A stretch of 64,000 nt of DNA from Sedimentitalea arenosa (GCF_016428585.1 NZ_JAELVR010000004.1:124001-188000), one strand, 5' to 3'. Positions 8,234 to 17,774 are shown, counted from the stretch's first letter. Notes: a model not told the origin generated them from the sequence alone. Translations and numbers: made by a program.

Positions 8234-10885
8234 ATGGAACAAGTCAAGGACATCGACCCGGTCGAATCCCAGGAGTGGCAGGAGGCGATCGAGGATGTGA
8301 TCGAGCGCGATGGTGCCAACCGCGCGCATTTCCTGCTCGACAAGGCGGTTCAACAGGCCCGCGCCGCCGGCGCCAACCTGCCGTTCTCGGCAACCACCCC
8401 GTATCAGAACACCATTCCGGCGGACGATCAGGAGCCGTTCCCCGGTGACATGGACATGGAATGGCGCATCCGCACCATCAACCGCTGGAACGCTATGGCC
8501 ACGGTCGTGCGGCGCAACAAGGTCAGCAGCGAATATGGCGGCCATATCGCCAGTTTCGCCAGTTCCGCCGTCATGTATGATGTCGGGCTGAACCATTTCT
8601 GGCGCGCGAAATCCGCCATTCACGGCGGCGATCTTGTGTTCTTCCAGGGTCACGTGATCCCCGGGATCTATGCGCGCTCCTTCATGGAAGGCCGTATCAG
8701 CGAAGCGGAACTCGAAAACTTCCGGTCAGAGGTCGATGGCAAGGGCCTGTCGAGCTATCCGCACCCGTGGCTGATGCCCGACTATTGGCAGTTCCCGACC
8801 GTGTCGATGGGCCTTGGCCCGCTCATGGCGATCTATCAGGCGCGGTTCATGAAATACATGCACAACCGCGGCCATATCGATATGGCCGACCGCAAGGTCT
8901 GGTGTTTCCTTGGCGATGGCGAGATGGACGAACCGGAAAGCCGGGGCGCCATCGACCTTGCCGCGCGAGAAGGGCTCGACAACCTGATCTTCGTCATCAA
9001 CTGCAACCTGCAACGGCTCGACGGGCCGGTGCGCGGCAACGGCAAGATCGTCCAGGAACTCGAAGGCGATTTCCGCGGCGCGGGCTGGAACGTCATCAAG
9101 CTTCTCTGGGGCAAGGGCTGGGACGAACTGCTCGAGAACGATTCGACCGGACGCCTGCGCCAGTTGATGGATGAAACCGTCGACGGCGATTACCAGACCT
9201 TCAAATCCAAGGACGGCGCCTATATCCGCAAGCATTTCTTCGGCAAGTACCCGGAAACCGCGGCGCTGGTCGAGGACTGGACCGACGACCAGATCTGGGC
9301 GCTGCGCCGGGGCGGGCACGACCCGGAAAAGGTCTTTACCGCCTTCAAGCGCGCCAGCGAGAACAAGGGCCAACCGACCTGCCTGTTGGTCAAGACGGTC
9401 AAGGGCCACGGCATGGGCACCGCTGGCGAGGGGCAGAACACCACCCACCAGCAGAAGAAGCTGAACGAGGAGCAATTGCGTGCCTTCCGCGATCGTTTTC
9501 AGATCCCGGTCAGCGACGAGGATGTCGGCAAGGCACCTTTCGTGACGCTGAACAACGCGCAGAAGGCCTATCTTGCGGATCGGCGCAAGGCGCTCGGCGG
9601 TGCGTTCCCGCAGCGCCAGGCGACCAGCGACAAGCTCGACATCCCGGAGTTGGCCAAGTTCGACGGCCAGCTCAAGGGCACAGGGGATCGCGAGATTTCG
9701 ACCACGATGGCCTTTGTGCGCATCCTGACGACATTGCTGCGCGACAAGAAGGTCGGCAAGTACGTGGTGCCGATCGTGCCCGATGAAAGCCGCACCTTCG
9801 GCATGGAAGGGCTGTTCCGCTCGGTCGGGATCTACAACCCGCTGGGGCAGAACTACACGCCCGAGGACCGCGAGCAGATGTCCTACTACAAGGAAAGCAC
9901 CGACGGGCAGGTGCTGCAGGAAGGCATCAACGAGGCCGGTGCCATGGCCGATTGGATCGCGGCGGCGACGTCCTATTCCAACCACGGCGTGCCGATGATC
10001 CCGTTCTTCATCTACTATTCGATGTTCGGCTTCCAGCGGATCGGCGACCTGGCCTGGGCGGCGGGCGACAGCCGGGCGCGCGGCTTCATGCTGGGCGGCA
10101 CCGCCGGGCGCACGACGCTGAACGGCGAGGGCCTGCAGCATGAGGATGGCCACAGCCACATCCTTGCGAGCACCATTCCCAACTGCATCAGCTATGACCC
10201 GACCTTCCAGTACGAGGTCGCGGTGATCGTGCATGACGGGCTGAGGCGCATGTATGTCGAGCAGGAGGACGTTTATTTCTACCTGACCCTGATGAACGAG
10301 AACTACGCCCATCCGGACATGCCGATGGGGGTGGAAGACGACATCATCAAGGGGCTCTACCGGTTCCGCGAAACGCCGAAACCCGGCGAGCGGCACGTCA
10401 ACCTGATGGGCTCGGGCACGATCCTCGTGCAGGCGCTGAAGGCGGCCGAGATGCTGGAAGAGGATTTCGGCGTGACCAGCGACATCTGGTCGGCGACCTC
10501 GTTCAACGAGTTGGCGCGCGAGGGTCAGGATTGCCTGCGTCACAATCGGCTGAACCCGCTGGCGGAGGAGCGCGTGCCCTTTGTGACGCAGCAATTGAGC
10601 AAGGCCAAGGGCCCGGTGATCGCGGCGACGGATTACATGAAGAACTTTGCCGAACAGATCCGGGCGATGGTGCCGGGGGATTACACCGTGCTGGGCACGG
10701 ATGGCTACGGGCGGTCCGACAGCCGGGTCAACCTGCGCCGCTTCTTCGAGGTGGACGCGAACCACATCGCGGCGGCGGCGATGGAACGGCTGTTCCGCGC
10801 CGGTCACGTGAGCCGTGACGAGATGGAATCGGCCCTGAACAAATATGACATCGACGGCGCCAAGCCGAACCCCCGCCTGGTTTGA
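8234..10885 (+). CDS. aceE: Pyruvate dehydrogenase E1 component, homodimeric type
   Basis: 883-residue thiamine-diphosphate enzyme that decarboxylates pyruvate and reductively acetylates the lipoyl group of E2. The ThDP/Mg motif is present: GDGEMDEPE near residue 226, with the matching NCNLQRLDGPVRGN near 256. HGMGTAGEGQNTTHQ, GLQHEDGHSH and TDGYGRSDSR are strong AceE-specific blocks. The length matches the E. coli single-chain E1 (about 887) rather than the alpha2-beta2 PdhA/PdhB common in alphaproteobacteria. ATG preceded by GAGGGAGAGGAA. First gene of aceE-aceF-lpdA, 24 nt before aceF. Confidence 0.97.
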   Translation: MEQVKDIDPVESQEWQEAIEDVIERDGANRAHFLLDKAVQQARAAGANLPFSATTPYQNTIPADDQEPFPGDMDMEWRIRTINRWNAMATVVRRNKVSSEYGGHIASFASSAVMYDVGLNHFWRAKSAIHGGDLVFFQGHVIPGIYARSFMEGRISEAELENFRSEVDGKGLSSYPHPWLMPDYWQFPTVSMGLGPLMAIYQARFMKYMHNRGHIDMADRKVWCFLGDGEMDEPESRGAIDLAAREGLDNLIFVINCNLQRLDGPVRGNGKIVQELEGDFRGAGWNVIKLLWGKGWDELLENDSTGRLRQLMDETVDGDYQTFKSKDGAYIRKHFFGKYPETAALVEDWTDDQIWALRRGGHDPEKVFTAFKRASENKGQPTCLLVKTVKGHGMGTAGEGQNTTHQQKKLNEEQLRAFRDRFQIPVSDEDVGKAPFVTLNNAQKAYLADRRKALGGAFPQRQATSDKLDIPELAKFDGQLKGTGDREISTTMAFVRILTTLLRDKKVGKYVVPIVPDESRTFGMEGLFRSVGIYNPLGQNYTPEDREQMSYYKESTDGQVLQEGINEAGAMADWIAAATSYSNHGVPMIPFFIYYSMFGFQRIGDLAWAAGDSRARGFMLGGTAGRTTLNGEGLQHEDGHSHILASTIPNCISYDPTFQYEVAVIVHDGLRRMYVEQEDVYFYLTLMNENYAHPDMPMGVEDDIIKGLYRFRETPKPGERHVNLMGSGTILVQALKAAEMLEEDFGVTSDIWSATSFNELAREGQDCLRHNRLNPLAEERVPFVTQQLSKAKGPVIAATDYMKNFAEQIRAMVPGDYTVLGTDGYGRSDSRVNLRRFFEVDANHIAAAAMERLFRAGHVSRDEMESALNKYDIDGAKPNPRLV

Positions 10886-10909
10886 GAACGGGCACGAGGA
10901 GACAAGAGA

Positions 10910-12169
10910 ATGACGACTGAAGTGAAAGTGCCCGATATCGGCGATTTCGGCGACGTGCCGGTGATTTCGATCCTGGTTGAGGTGGGCGACATGATCGCGC
11001 TGGAGGATCCACTGATCGAGCTGGAAAGCGACAAGGCGACGATGGAAGTGCCAAGTTCGGCTGCCGGCAAGGTCAAGGAGATCAAGGTCAAGGAAGGCGA
11101 CAAGGTGTCCGAGGGCGCCGTGATCCTGCTGATCGAGGAAGAAGGGGGGGCGGCCGAAGCCGCCGTCGAGGCGGCTCCGGCCGCGGCCGCCCCGGAGAAG
11201 GCAGCGCCTGCCGAGGCCCCAGCGCCGGCGGCGGCGCCAGCTGTGACCGATGCGGGGTTCGGAAAAGTCCATGCCAGCCCGTCGGTGCGCGCCTTCGCGC
11301 GTCAACTCGATGTCGATCTGGCGAAGGTCAACGGTACGGGGCGCAAGGGCCGCATCCTGCGCGAGGATGTCACCAAGTATCTCAAATCGGCCGTGGCGCC
11401 GGCCGCTGCAGGAGGTGCCGTGCAGGGCGGCATGGGCATTCCGCCGATTCCGCCGGTCGATTTCAGCAAGTTCGGTCCGGTCGAAGAGATCGAGATGCCG
11501 CGCATCAAGAAGCTGTCCGGCCCGGCGCTGCATCGCAGCTGGCTGAACATTCCGCATGTGACCCACAACGAAGAGGCCGACATCACCGAGTTGGACCAGT
11601 ATCGGCGCGAGTTGGATGCGCAGGCCAAACAGGACGGTTATCGCGTGACGCTCTTGTCGTTCGTGATCAAGGCGTCTGTGTCGGCACTGAAAACCCATTG
11701 GGAGGTGAACAGCTCCATTCATCCCGACGGCGACAAATTGATCAAGAAGGATTTCTACAATATCGGCTTCGCCGCGGACACGCCGAACGGGCTGGTGGTG
11801 CCGGTGATCAAGGATGCCGACCGTAAGGGGATCGTGCAGATCAGCAAGGAATTGGGCGATCTCAGCGCGCTCGCCCGCGAGGGCAAGCTCAAGGGGCCGG
11901 ACATGTCGGGCGCGACCTTTACCATCTCGTCGCTGGGCGGAATCGGCGGCACGTCCTTCACCCCGATCGTCAACGCGCCTGAAGTTGCGATCCTGGGTCT
12001 GACACGGTCCAAGATGGCGCCGGTCTGGGATGGAGAGGCCTTCGTGCCGCGCAACATGCAGCCGCTGTCGCTGTCCTACGATCATCGCGCCATTGACGGC
12101 GCCTTGGCGGCGCGGTTCTGCGCCACGCTGAAATACCTGCTCGGCGATGTGCGCCGGCTGATGCTGTAA
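10910..12169 (+). CDS. aceF: Pyruvate dehydrogenase E2, dihydrolipoamide acetyltransferase
   Basis: 419-residue core subunit transferring the acetyl group to CoA. It has a single N-terminal lipoyl domain (residues 2-75; lipoylated K42 in ESDKATMEV), an Ala/Pro-rich linker (about 80-120), a peripheral subunit-binding domain (about 120-155, SPSVRAFARQLDVDL) and a C-terminal catalytic domain ending with H392-x3-D396-G in DHRAIDGA. E. coli AceF has three lipoyl domains; one is enough in many bacteria, and here a second one sits on E3. GAGGAGA ribosome-binding site; 12 nt before lpdA. Confidence 0.96.
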   Translation: MTTEVKVPDIGDFGDVPVISILVEVGDMIALEDPLIELESDKATMEVPSSAAGKVKEIKVKEGDKVSEGAVILLIEEEGGAAEAAVEAAPAAAAPEKAAPAEAPAPAAAPAVTDAGFGKVHASPSVRAFARQLDVDLAKVNGTGRKGRILREDVTKYLKSAVAPAAAGGAVQGGMGIPPIPPVDFSKFGPVEEIEMPRIKKLSGPALHRSWLNIPHVTHNEEADITELDQYRRELDAQAKQDGYRVTLLSFVIKASVSALKTHWEVNSSIHPDGDKLIKKDFYNIGFAADTPNGLVVPVIKDADRKGIVQISKELGDLSALAREGKLKGPDMSGATFTISSLGGIGGTSFTPIVNAPEVAILGLTRSKMAPVWDGEAFVPRNMQPLSLSYDHRAIDGALAARFCATLKYLLGDVRRLML

Positions 12170-12181
12170 GGGGCGCGCGCA

Positions 12182-13918
12182 ATGGAAGTTCAAGTTCCCG
12201 ATATCGGCGACTTCACCGATGTGCCGGTGATTTCGATCCTGGTCAGTGTCGGCGACACGGTGGCCGAGGAAGACCCGCTGATCGAGCTGGAAAGCGACAA
12301 GGCGACGATGGAAGTGCCATCGCCGGCAGCTGGCGTGGTCAAGGAAATCAAGCTGGATGAAGGCGACAGGGTCTCCAAGGGCAGTGTCATCCTGGTGCTG
12401 GAGGGGGCGGCGTCCGGCGCCGCCGTCGAGACGGCGCCGGACGCGGCTGCGCCGGCAGCCCCGGCTGCCGTCGCAGCGACCGGGGGGGCGACGGGCAAGG
12501 GCGAGCAGCATGCCGAAATCGTCGTTCTGGGCTCCGGCCCCGGCGGTTACACGGCGGCGTTCCGCGCTGCCGATCTGGGCAAGTCGGTCATCCTGATCGA
12601 GCGCAACCCGACCCTGGGTGGTGTCTGTCTGAACGTCGGTTGCATCCCGTCCAAGGCGCTGTTGCACGCGGCCAAGGTCATCACCGAGACCGAGGAGATG
12701 GCCGACCACGGGATCAGCTTTGCCAAGCCGAAGATCGATCTGGACGCCCTGCGTGGCTGGAAGGACAGCGTCGTCGGCCAGTTGACCGGCGGTCTGGACG
12801 GGTTGGCACGGGCACGCAAGGTCAAGACCGTGCGCGGCACCGGCAAGTTCACCGGCCCGAACATGATCGCGGTCTCGGGGCCTGATGGCGATACCACCGT
12901 CAGTTTCGATCAGTGCATCATCGCGGCGGGGTCCGAACCGGTCAGCCTGCCCTTCATCCCGCAGGATGATCCGCGGGTGATGGACAGCACCGGTGCGTTG
13001 GAACTGGCCGATATCCCCAAGCGGATGCTGGTGCTGGGTGGGGGTATCATCGGGCTGGAAATGGCCTGCGTCTATGACGCATTGGGCAGCAAGATCACCG
13101 TGGTCGAGTTCATGGACCAGCTGATGCCGGGGGCGGACAAGGACATGGTCCGCCCGCTGCACAAGCGCATCGAGGGGCGGTACGAGAACATCCTTCTTAA
13201 GACCAAGGTGACCGCGATGGAGGCCCAGAAGAAGGGGTTGAAGGTCACATTCGAGGACGACAAGGGCGAGGTCAGGACCGACATGTTCGATCGCGTCCTG
13301 GTCGCCGTGGGCCGCAAGCCCAATGGCAAGCTGATCGATGCCGAGGCCGCGGGCGTGGCCGTGGACGAACGCGGCTTCATCGCCGTGGACCACCAGCAAC
13401 GCACGGGGCAGAAGCACATTTTTGCCATCGGGGACGTGGTCGGCCAGCCGATGCTGGCGCACAAGGCGGTGCATGAAGGCAAGGTGGCAGCCGAGGTCGC
13501 CGCCGGGCACAAGCGGGCCTTCGATGCACAGGTGATCCCGTCGGTCGCCTATACCGATCCCGAAGTCGCCTGGGTCGGGTTGACCGAAACCGAGGCCAAG
13601 GCCAAGGGCATCAAGGTCGAGAAGGGCGTGTTTCCATGGGCAGCATCGGGGCGGTCCTTGTCCAACGGGCGCAGCGAGGGCATGACCAAGCTGCTGTTTG
13701 ATCCGGAAGACGACCGGGTGATCGGCGCGGCCATCGTGGGCACCAACGCGGGCGACCTGATCGCAGAGGCCGCGCTGGCCATCGAGATGGGAGCGGATGC
13801 CGTCGATCTTGGCCACACGATCCACCCGCACCCGACGCTGAGCGAAACCATCAATTTCGCGGCCGAGATGTTCGAGGGCACGATCACCGACCTGATGCCA
13901 CCGAAGAAGCGCAAATAG
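12182..13918 (+). CDS. lpdA: Dihydrolipoyl dehydrogenase (E3) with N-terminal lipoyl domain
   Basis: 578-residue flavoprotein that reoxidises dihydrolipoyl groups of E2 with NAD+. A lipoyl domain (residues 1-75; K40 in ESDKATMEV) and an Ala-rich linker precede a full E3. The FAD motif is VVLGSGPGGYTAA (114-126), the redox disulfide is C149/C154 in GGVCLNVGCIPSK, the NAD motif is MLVLGGGIIGLEMA, and the catalytic H550 is in HPHPTLSE. Lipoyl-E3 chains are about 100 residues longer than plain E3 and are known with homodimeric E1 systems. The lipoyl domain is very like that of the adjacent aceF. The stop is 4 nt from the convergent dgoA stop. Confidence 0.96.
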   Translation: MEVQVPDIGDFTDVPVISILVSVGDTVAEEDPLIELESDKATMEVPSPAAGVVKEIKLDEGDRVSKGSVILVLEGAASGAAVETAPDAAAPAAPAAVAATGGATGKGEQHAEIVVLGSGPGGYTAAFRAADLGKSVILIERNPTLGGVCLNVGCIPSKALLHAAKVITETEEMADHGISFAKPKIDLDALRGWKDSVVGQLTGGLDGLARARKVKTVRGTGKFTGPNMIAVSGPDGDTTVSFDQCIIAAGSEPVSLPFIPQDDPRVMDSTGALELADIPKRMLVLGGGIIGLEMACVYDALGSKITVVEFMDQLMPGADKDMVRPLHKRIEGRYENILLKTKVTAMEAQKKGLKVTFEDDKGEVRTDMFDRVLVAVGRKPNGKLIDAEAAGVAVDERGFIAVDHQQRTGQKHIFAIGDVVGQPMLAHKAVHEGKVAAEVAAGHKRAFDAQVIPSVAYTDPEVAWVGLTETEAKAKGIKVEKGVFPWAASGRSLSNGRSEGMTKLLFDPEDDRVIGAAIVGTNAGDLIAEAALAIEMGADAVDLGHTIHPHPTLSETINFAAEMFEGTITDLMPPKKRK

Positions 13919-13922
13919 GCGC

Positions 13923-14540
13923 TTAGCCTCTTCGCCCGGACGTGGCCGCATCGAATGCGGTCACGAGTCCGGCGGCGCGCGTAGCGATATCGCTTGCGCT
14001 GCGGCCCGGCGCATAGAGCGCGGTTCCGATGCCGAACCCGTCTGCGCCGGCCTCCAGCCACGTTCCGATGTTGGACGGATCGACGCCCCCGACGGCGAAA
14101 ACCGGGGTGGCGGCAGGCAGGACGGCGCGCATCGCCTGCAGCCCGGCCGGTCCCGCCAATCCGCCGGGAAACAGCTTTAGGGCGTCCGCGCCTGCGCGCA
14201 GGGCAGTGAAGGCTTCGGTCGGGGTGAAGACACCCGGCCAGCTTTGCAAGCCCTGCTCCTTGCTGCGCGCGATCACTGCCGGGTTGCAATCGGGCGAGAC
14301 GATCAGGCGCGCACCGCAGACGGAGACCGCGTCAACTTCGCTGACGCTCAGCACCGTCCCGGCCCCGATCAGGGCCGTATCGCCGCAGGCATCCACCATG
14401 GCCGCGATGCTCGTCAGGGCGTCTGGACTGTTCAGCGGTACCTCGATCCGGTCGATGCCCGCATCGATCAGCGCCCGCGTGACGGGGACTGCATCCGGCG
14501 GTGTGATACCGCGGAGAATGGCGATCAGAGGCCGGCTCAT
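13923..14540 (-). CDS. dgoA: 2-dehydro-3-deoxy-6-phosphogalactonate aldolase (KDPG/KDPGal aldolase family)
   Basis: 205-residue class I aldolase that splits 2-keto-3-deoxy-6-phosphogalactonate into pyruvate and glyceraldehyde-3-phosphate. Family features: ILRGI near the N-terminus, the E33 region [16 protein letters not shown], the Schiff-base lysine K122 in DALKLFPGG, and [10 protein letters not shown] binding phosphate. IEVPLNSP resembles DgoA rather than Eda, and the gene overlaps the galactonokinase gene by 4 nt (ATGA), supporting the galactonate assignment. The galactonate dehydratase (dgoD) is not in the window. Confidence 0.9.
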   Translation of the reverse strand: MSRPLIAILRGITPPDAVPVTRALIDAGIDRIEVPLNSPDALTSIAAMVDACGDTALIGAGTVLSVSEVDAVSVCGARLIVSPDCNPAVIARSKEQGLQSWPGVFTPTEAFTALRAGADALKLFPGGLAGPAGLQAMRAVLPAATPVFAVGGVDPSNIGTWLEAGADGFGIGTALYAPGRSASDIATRAAGLVTAFDAATSGRRG

Positions 14541-15430
14541 AAGGCGCGATGGGCGGCGGTCAGCCCGGCCAGTGTCATGCGATCGCCATCGGCGACCGTG
14601 GCGGGCACGCCCTGCAACTGCAACGCCCGGACATAGGGCGCGGCCGTCTCGCTCGCGCCGATCACGGCGACCTGTTGGCCCAGCCAGTACGCCCGGCTCG
14701 CGGCCAGGTCCGCCCCGATCAACAGACCCGAGAGCCGGGCCCGCGCGGTGTCGGGCGGGCAGCCGTTCAGCAGGTCGTCAGCGCGAAGGGCGAACAAGGC
14801 GGCGGCCAGCCGTTCGGGCCGCGACCGGGCCTGATCGAGCGCCGCGGCGAAGGCATCCTCGTCCCAGCCGGTTTCGGCAATGGAATGGCGCAGCGTCGAG
14901 TGGCGCGCCAGCAGGGCGAAAAGCTCTCCCGTCAGCGCGGTCTGGAAGCTGACGACCTCCCCGGCACTGACATGCACCCATTTCGTGTGGGTTCCGGGCA
15001 GGCAGATCACCCCGTCCCAGCCCTTGTTGAGCGCAAGGAAACCGGCAATCTGGGTCTCTTCTCCGCGCATCACGTCGGGCGGGCTGGCCTGTTTCATGCC
15101 CGGCACGATCCACAGCCTGACTCGCGTGTCGATTGCCGGGGACCGCACTGCCGCTGCGACCGGCGGGGCAGTGGGCACGGCCACATAGGGTACTTCGTGC
15201 CACCCCTGCCGCGCGCCGACCATGCCGCAGGCCACGATATCCATGCCGTCCGGACCGATCCAATCGCCGGCAAGGCGCAGCAACGCGGGTTCGAATGCGT
15301 CAGGCGTCAGGCCGGTCAGACCGTCCTCGCTTTGCCGCTGCTCGCGCGCGGTCGCACCCTGCATCGCCCAGACGCGCAGGCGGCTCGTGCCCCAATCGAC
15401 GGCGATCCAGTCTGGTGCTACCTGCACCAT
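14537..15430 (-). CDS. dgoK: 2-dehydro-3-deoxygalactonokinase
   Basis: 297-residue sugar-acid kinase that phosphorylates 2-keto-3-deoxygalactonate for the adjacent aldolase. It opens with the DgoK phosphate loop region [13 protein letters not shown] and contains [10 protein letters not shown] and the LPGTHTKWV block. The ATG at 15430 is chosen because it overlaps the stop of the upstream SDR gene (TGATG) and yields the expected N-terminus; a longer frame upstream is only antisense-like Arg-rich sequence. It forms an overlapping operon with the SDR upstream and dgoA downstream. Confidence 0.93.
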   Translation of the reverse strand: MVQVAPDWIAVDWGTSRLRVWAMQGATAREQRQSEDGLTGLTPDAFEPALLRLAGDWIGPDGMDIVACGMVGARQGWHEVPYVAVPTAPPVAAAVRSPAIDTRVRLWIVPGMKQASPPDVMRGEETQIAGFLALNKGWDGVICLPGTHTKWVHVSAGEVVSFQTALTGELFALLARHSTLRHSIAETGWDEDAFAAALDQARSRPERLAAALFALRADDLLNGCPPDTARARLSGLLIGADLAASRAYWLGQQVAVIGASETAAPYVRALQLQGVPATVADGDRMTLAGLTAAHRAL

Positions 15431-16206
15431 CAGCCCGTTCCCACGACGCCGCCATCGACGACCATGCACTGGCCCGTCATCATGGCGCTGGCCTGCGAGG
15501 CCAAGAACAGAACGGGCGCGACCATGTCGTCGGGCATGAGGTGCCGCTTGAGGCATTGCCGGTCCATGTGCGCAGCCAGCGCCTCGGGCGTGGCCCAGAG
15601 ATCACGCTGGCGCTGGGTCAGAACCCACCCCGGCGCGATGGCGTTCACACGGATGTTCTCGGGGCCGAGTTCCCGCGCAAGGCTGCGCGTCAGACCGGTG
15701 ATCGCGGCATTGGCGGCGGTATAGGCCGGGTATCCCGCGTTGCCCATCATGTAACTGATCGAGCTGAAGTTGATGATCGCGCCACCGCCCGCAGCCGCCA
15801 TTGCATCCGCGACGGCCTGGCAGGAAAAGAAATAGGCCTTGAGATTGACCGCCAGCAGCGCGTCCCAGGAGTCGGGCGTGACCTCGCGTAACGTGTGGCG
15901 CAGGTCATGGGCAGCGTTGTTGACCAGTATTGTGACGGGCCCGTGCGCTTCGGCGGCCTCGGCGAGGGCAGAGCGCAGGCGGTCCGTGTCGGTGATGTCG
16001 CCTTGCAGAAACAGCGGAGCGTTGCCGTGCCGCTCCTGCATCCGCCCGACGAAATCGCCGGCATCCGAGCGCCCGATGAAGGCGACGCGCGCGCCCTGCG
16101 CTAGGAAGCCGTCGGTCAACGCGGCACCGATTCCCGCCCCGCCCCCGGTGATGAAGACCGAGGCACCGTCGAGGTCGGGAAACCGTGCAGGGGCAGGCGT
16201 CTGCAT
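15430..16206 (-). CDS. SDR family oxidoreductase (sugar 1-dehydrogenase-like) lacking the catalytic Lys
   Basis: 258-residue classical short-chain dehydrogenase fold. The cofactor motif TGGGAGIG is at 20-27, NNAA at 96-99 and a Ser near 149. The C-terminal QCLKRHLMPDD and MMTGQCMVVDGG blocks are the ones I know from galactose/arabinose 1-dehydrogenases of alphaproteobacteria. The active site should read Y-x3-K but is Y162-T-A-A-N166; the codon at 15711-15709 is AAT. The Lys lowers the Tyr pKa and binds NAD ribose, so activity is doubtful. Operon position before dgoK-dgoA suggests D-galactose oxidation as the original role. Confidence 0.85.
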   Translation of the reverse strand: MQTPAPARFPDLDGASVFITGGGAGIGAALTDGFLAQGARVAFIGRSDAGDFVGRMQERHGNAPLFLQGDITDTDRLRSALAEAAEAHGPVTILVNNAAHDLRHTLREVTPDSWDALLAVNLKAYFFSCQAVADAMAAAGGGAIINFSSISYMMGNAGYPAYTAANAAITGLTRSLARELGPENIRVNAIAPGWVLTQRQRDLWATPEALAAHMDRQCLKRHLMPDDMVAPVLFLASQASAMMTGQCMVVDGGVVGTG

Positions 16207-16238
16207 GAGGGGCTCTTGGGTCTTGCGCAGATGGTGGA

Positions 16239-16547
16239 TCAGCCGACCACGTCGCCGATCAAGATCTGCGGCGTGGTATCTGTGAAGTTCGGGATATCCG
16301 CCATCACGGGGGCCGATACCTTCATCGCCTTGCCCATCGCTTCCTGGTCGGCAAAGACGATCGTCGCGACCGCATAGAGAGAGGGTGGCGTATCCGGCCC
16401 GCCCGCGACACCTTTCGTTACCAGAGTGCTCTGGATGTGCGGACCCATATGTTCGCCGACCAGCGCCATGTGTGTGGTCAGGTAGTAATCGTAGTCGAAC
16501 TTGGTGTCGTCACGGATCGGATACATGACCTGGAGAGAGACCGGCAT
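16239..16547 (-). CDS. EthD family protein
   Basis: 102-residue protein of the EthD/dimeric alpha-beta barrel family: the VSLQVMYPIRDDTKFDYDYYLTT opening has the D-x-Y-Y-x3-H (YYLTTHM) signature and the C-terminal half has the matching second strand set. Members act as small monooxygenase-like or accessory proteins; a catalytic role is rarely proven. The ATG at 16547 is chosen because it is preceded by AAGGAAAA and all recognisable homology begins there. It is 32 nt upstream of the SDR gene and probably leads the EthD-SDR-dgoK-dgoA operon, divergent from the AraC regulator. Confidence 0.82.
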   Translation of the reverse strand: MPVSLQVMYPIRDDTKFDYDYYLTTHMALVGEHMGPHIQSTLVTKGVAGGPDTPPSLYAVATIVFADQEAMGKAMKVSAPVMADIPNFTDTTPQILIGDVVG

Positions 16548-16757
16548 AGATTTTCCTTTTTCGGTGTGCAGGATACATCTGGAGACATTAACACCGCGGG
16601 TCGACACGATGTCAAAGCATGCTTGGCCGGCGGTTCACGTGGACAGAGGGAGGCGACGTTTGACACGAGGCTCGGAAAGTAGCCATGCGCCGCCGTGCAG
16701 CGCGACGGCGCCCACGCAGGACATCGCAAGATGCCGCGAACCGGGCGGGGGCACCTG

Positions 16758-17774
16758 ATGCCGGCCCGATCGCCCCGTCATGGCGCTGTCTATGTGCAGA
16801 GCCTGGCCGAGGATCTGCTGGCGCAGGGATTCAGCGAAGCCGAGGTGTTCCGGGACTTTCCGTTCGGTCCCGAGATCCTCGGCGAGAGGAATCCCGTCGC
16901 CGAGTTTTCAGACATCGCGGCTTTTTTCGAACACGCCGCCGAACTGACCGACGACGACACGCTTGGTTTCCGGCGTGGCGAGGTACGCGAAATGCGTCGG
17001 ATCGGGCTGTTGTGTTATGTCGGGATATCGTCGCCGACCGTGATGGATTTTATCAAGAACATCGCGCGCTACCGGCGCGTGTTCACCGACGCGCTGGAGA
17101 TCGATGTGCAGCATCTCGAGGACCGTGGAGAACTCCGCTGGTCCTTCGCGGTGCCCAGCACGGTGGGGCGGCGGCAGTACGTGGAATTCGGCGCGTCGGG
17201 CATCGTCGCCGCGATCCGACAGGCGACGCAGACGAGGATTGAACCGCTCAACGCCCGTTTCCGCCATGCCCGGAACACCGATGTGGCGATGGTGGAAAGT
17301 TTTCTTGGATGTCCCGTCCAGTTCGGCACGGAGGTGAACGCGTTCCAGTTCGCCGCCGGGGACCTTTCGCTGCCGCTGTCGACCTCGGACGACCATCTGT
17401 TCGATATGCTGCAGGGCTATGCCGAGGATGCGCTGCAACGCTCGGCCCCGGCCACATCCTCGCTCGTCGTGCGGGTCGAGCGCGAGATCGCCGACCGGCT
17501 GGCTTCGGGCGAAGCCGTGCAGGACATCGTGTCCCGCGCCATGGGAATGAGTGCGCGCACCTTGTCGCGCAGACTGGCCGAGGAGGATACGACCTTTTTC
17601 TCCATCCTTGACAACCTGCGCCATTCGCTCGCCATCACCTATCTCTCCAACCCTGACCTGCGGCTGCGGGAGATCGCCTTCCTGCTCGGTTATTCCAGCC
17701 TCGCAGCCTTCCATGATGCGTTCCGCCGCTGGACCGGGACCAGCCCCGGAAAATTCCGCGACAGGGAGACATGA
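16758..17774 (+). CDS. AraC family transcriptional regulator
   Basis: 338-residue regulator with an N-terminal arabinose-binding-like domain of the OprD-regulator type (residues about 1-200) and a C-terminal AraC double helix-turn-helix. In the latter I read the first helix pair in AVQDIVSRAMGMSARTLSRRL and the conserved end LREIAFLLGYSSLAAFHDAF-RW-G-SP. The ATG at 16758 follows a G-rich ribosome-binding site and gives a normal N-terminus (MPARSPRHGAVYVQSLAEDL). It is divergent from the EthD-SDR-dgoKA genes across a 210-nt gap and is the probable local activator. The decayed sugar genes lie directly downstream. Confidence 0.9.
   Translation: MPARSPRHGAVYVQSLAEDLLAQGFSEAEVFRDFPFGPEILGERNPVAEFSDIAAFFEHAAELTDDDTLGFRRGEVREMRRIGLLCYVGISSPTVMDFIKNIARYRRVFTDALEIDVQHLEDRGELRWSFAVPSTVGRRQYVEFGASGIVAAIRQATQTRIEPLNARFRHARNTDVAMVESFLGCPVQFGTEVNAFQFAAGDLSLPLSTSDDHLFDMLQGYAEDALQRSAPATSSLVVRVEREIADRLASGEAVQDIVSRAMGMSARTLSRRLAEEDTTFFSILDNLRHSLAITYLSNPDLRLREIAFLLGYSSLAAFHDAFRRWTGTSPGKFRDRET

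Noticed and set aside
8726-13951. 1741-codon open frame on the - strand opposite aceE-aceF-lpdA
   Set aside because: Fully covered by three enzymes with intact catalytic motifs on the other strand; composition is typical of a high-GC complement frame.
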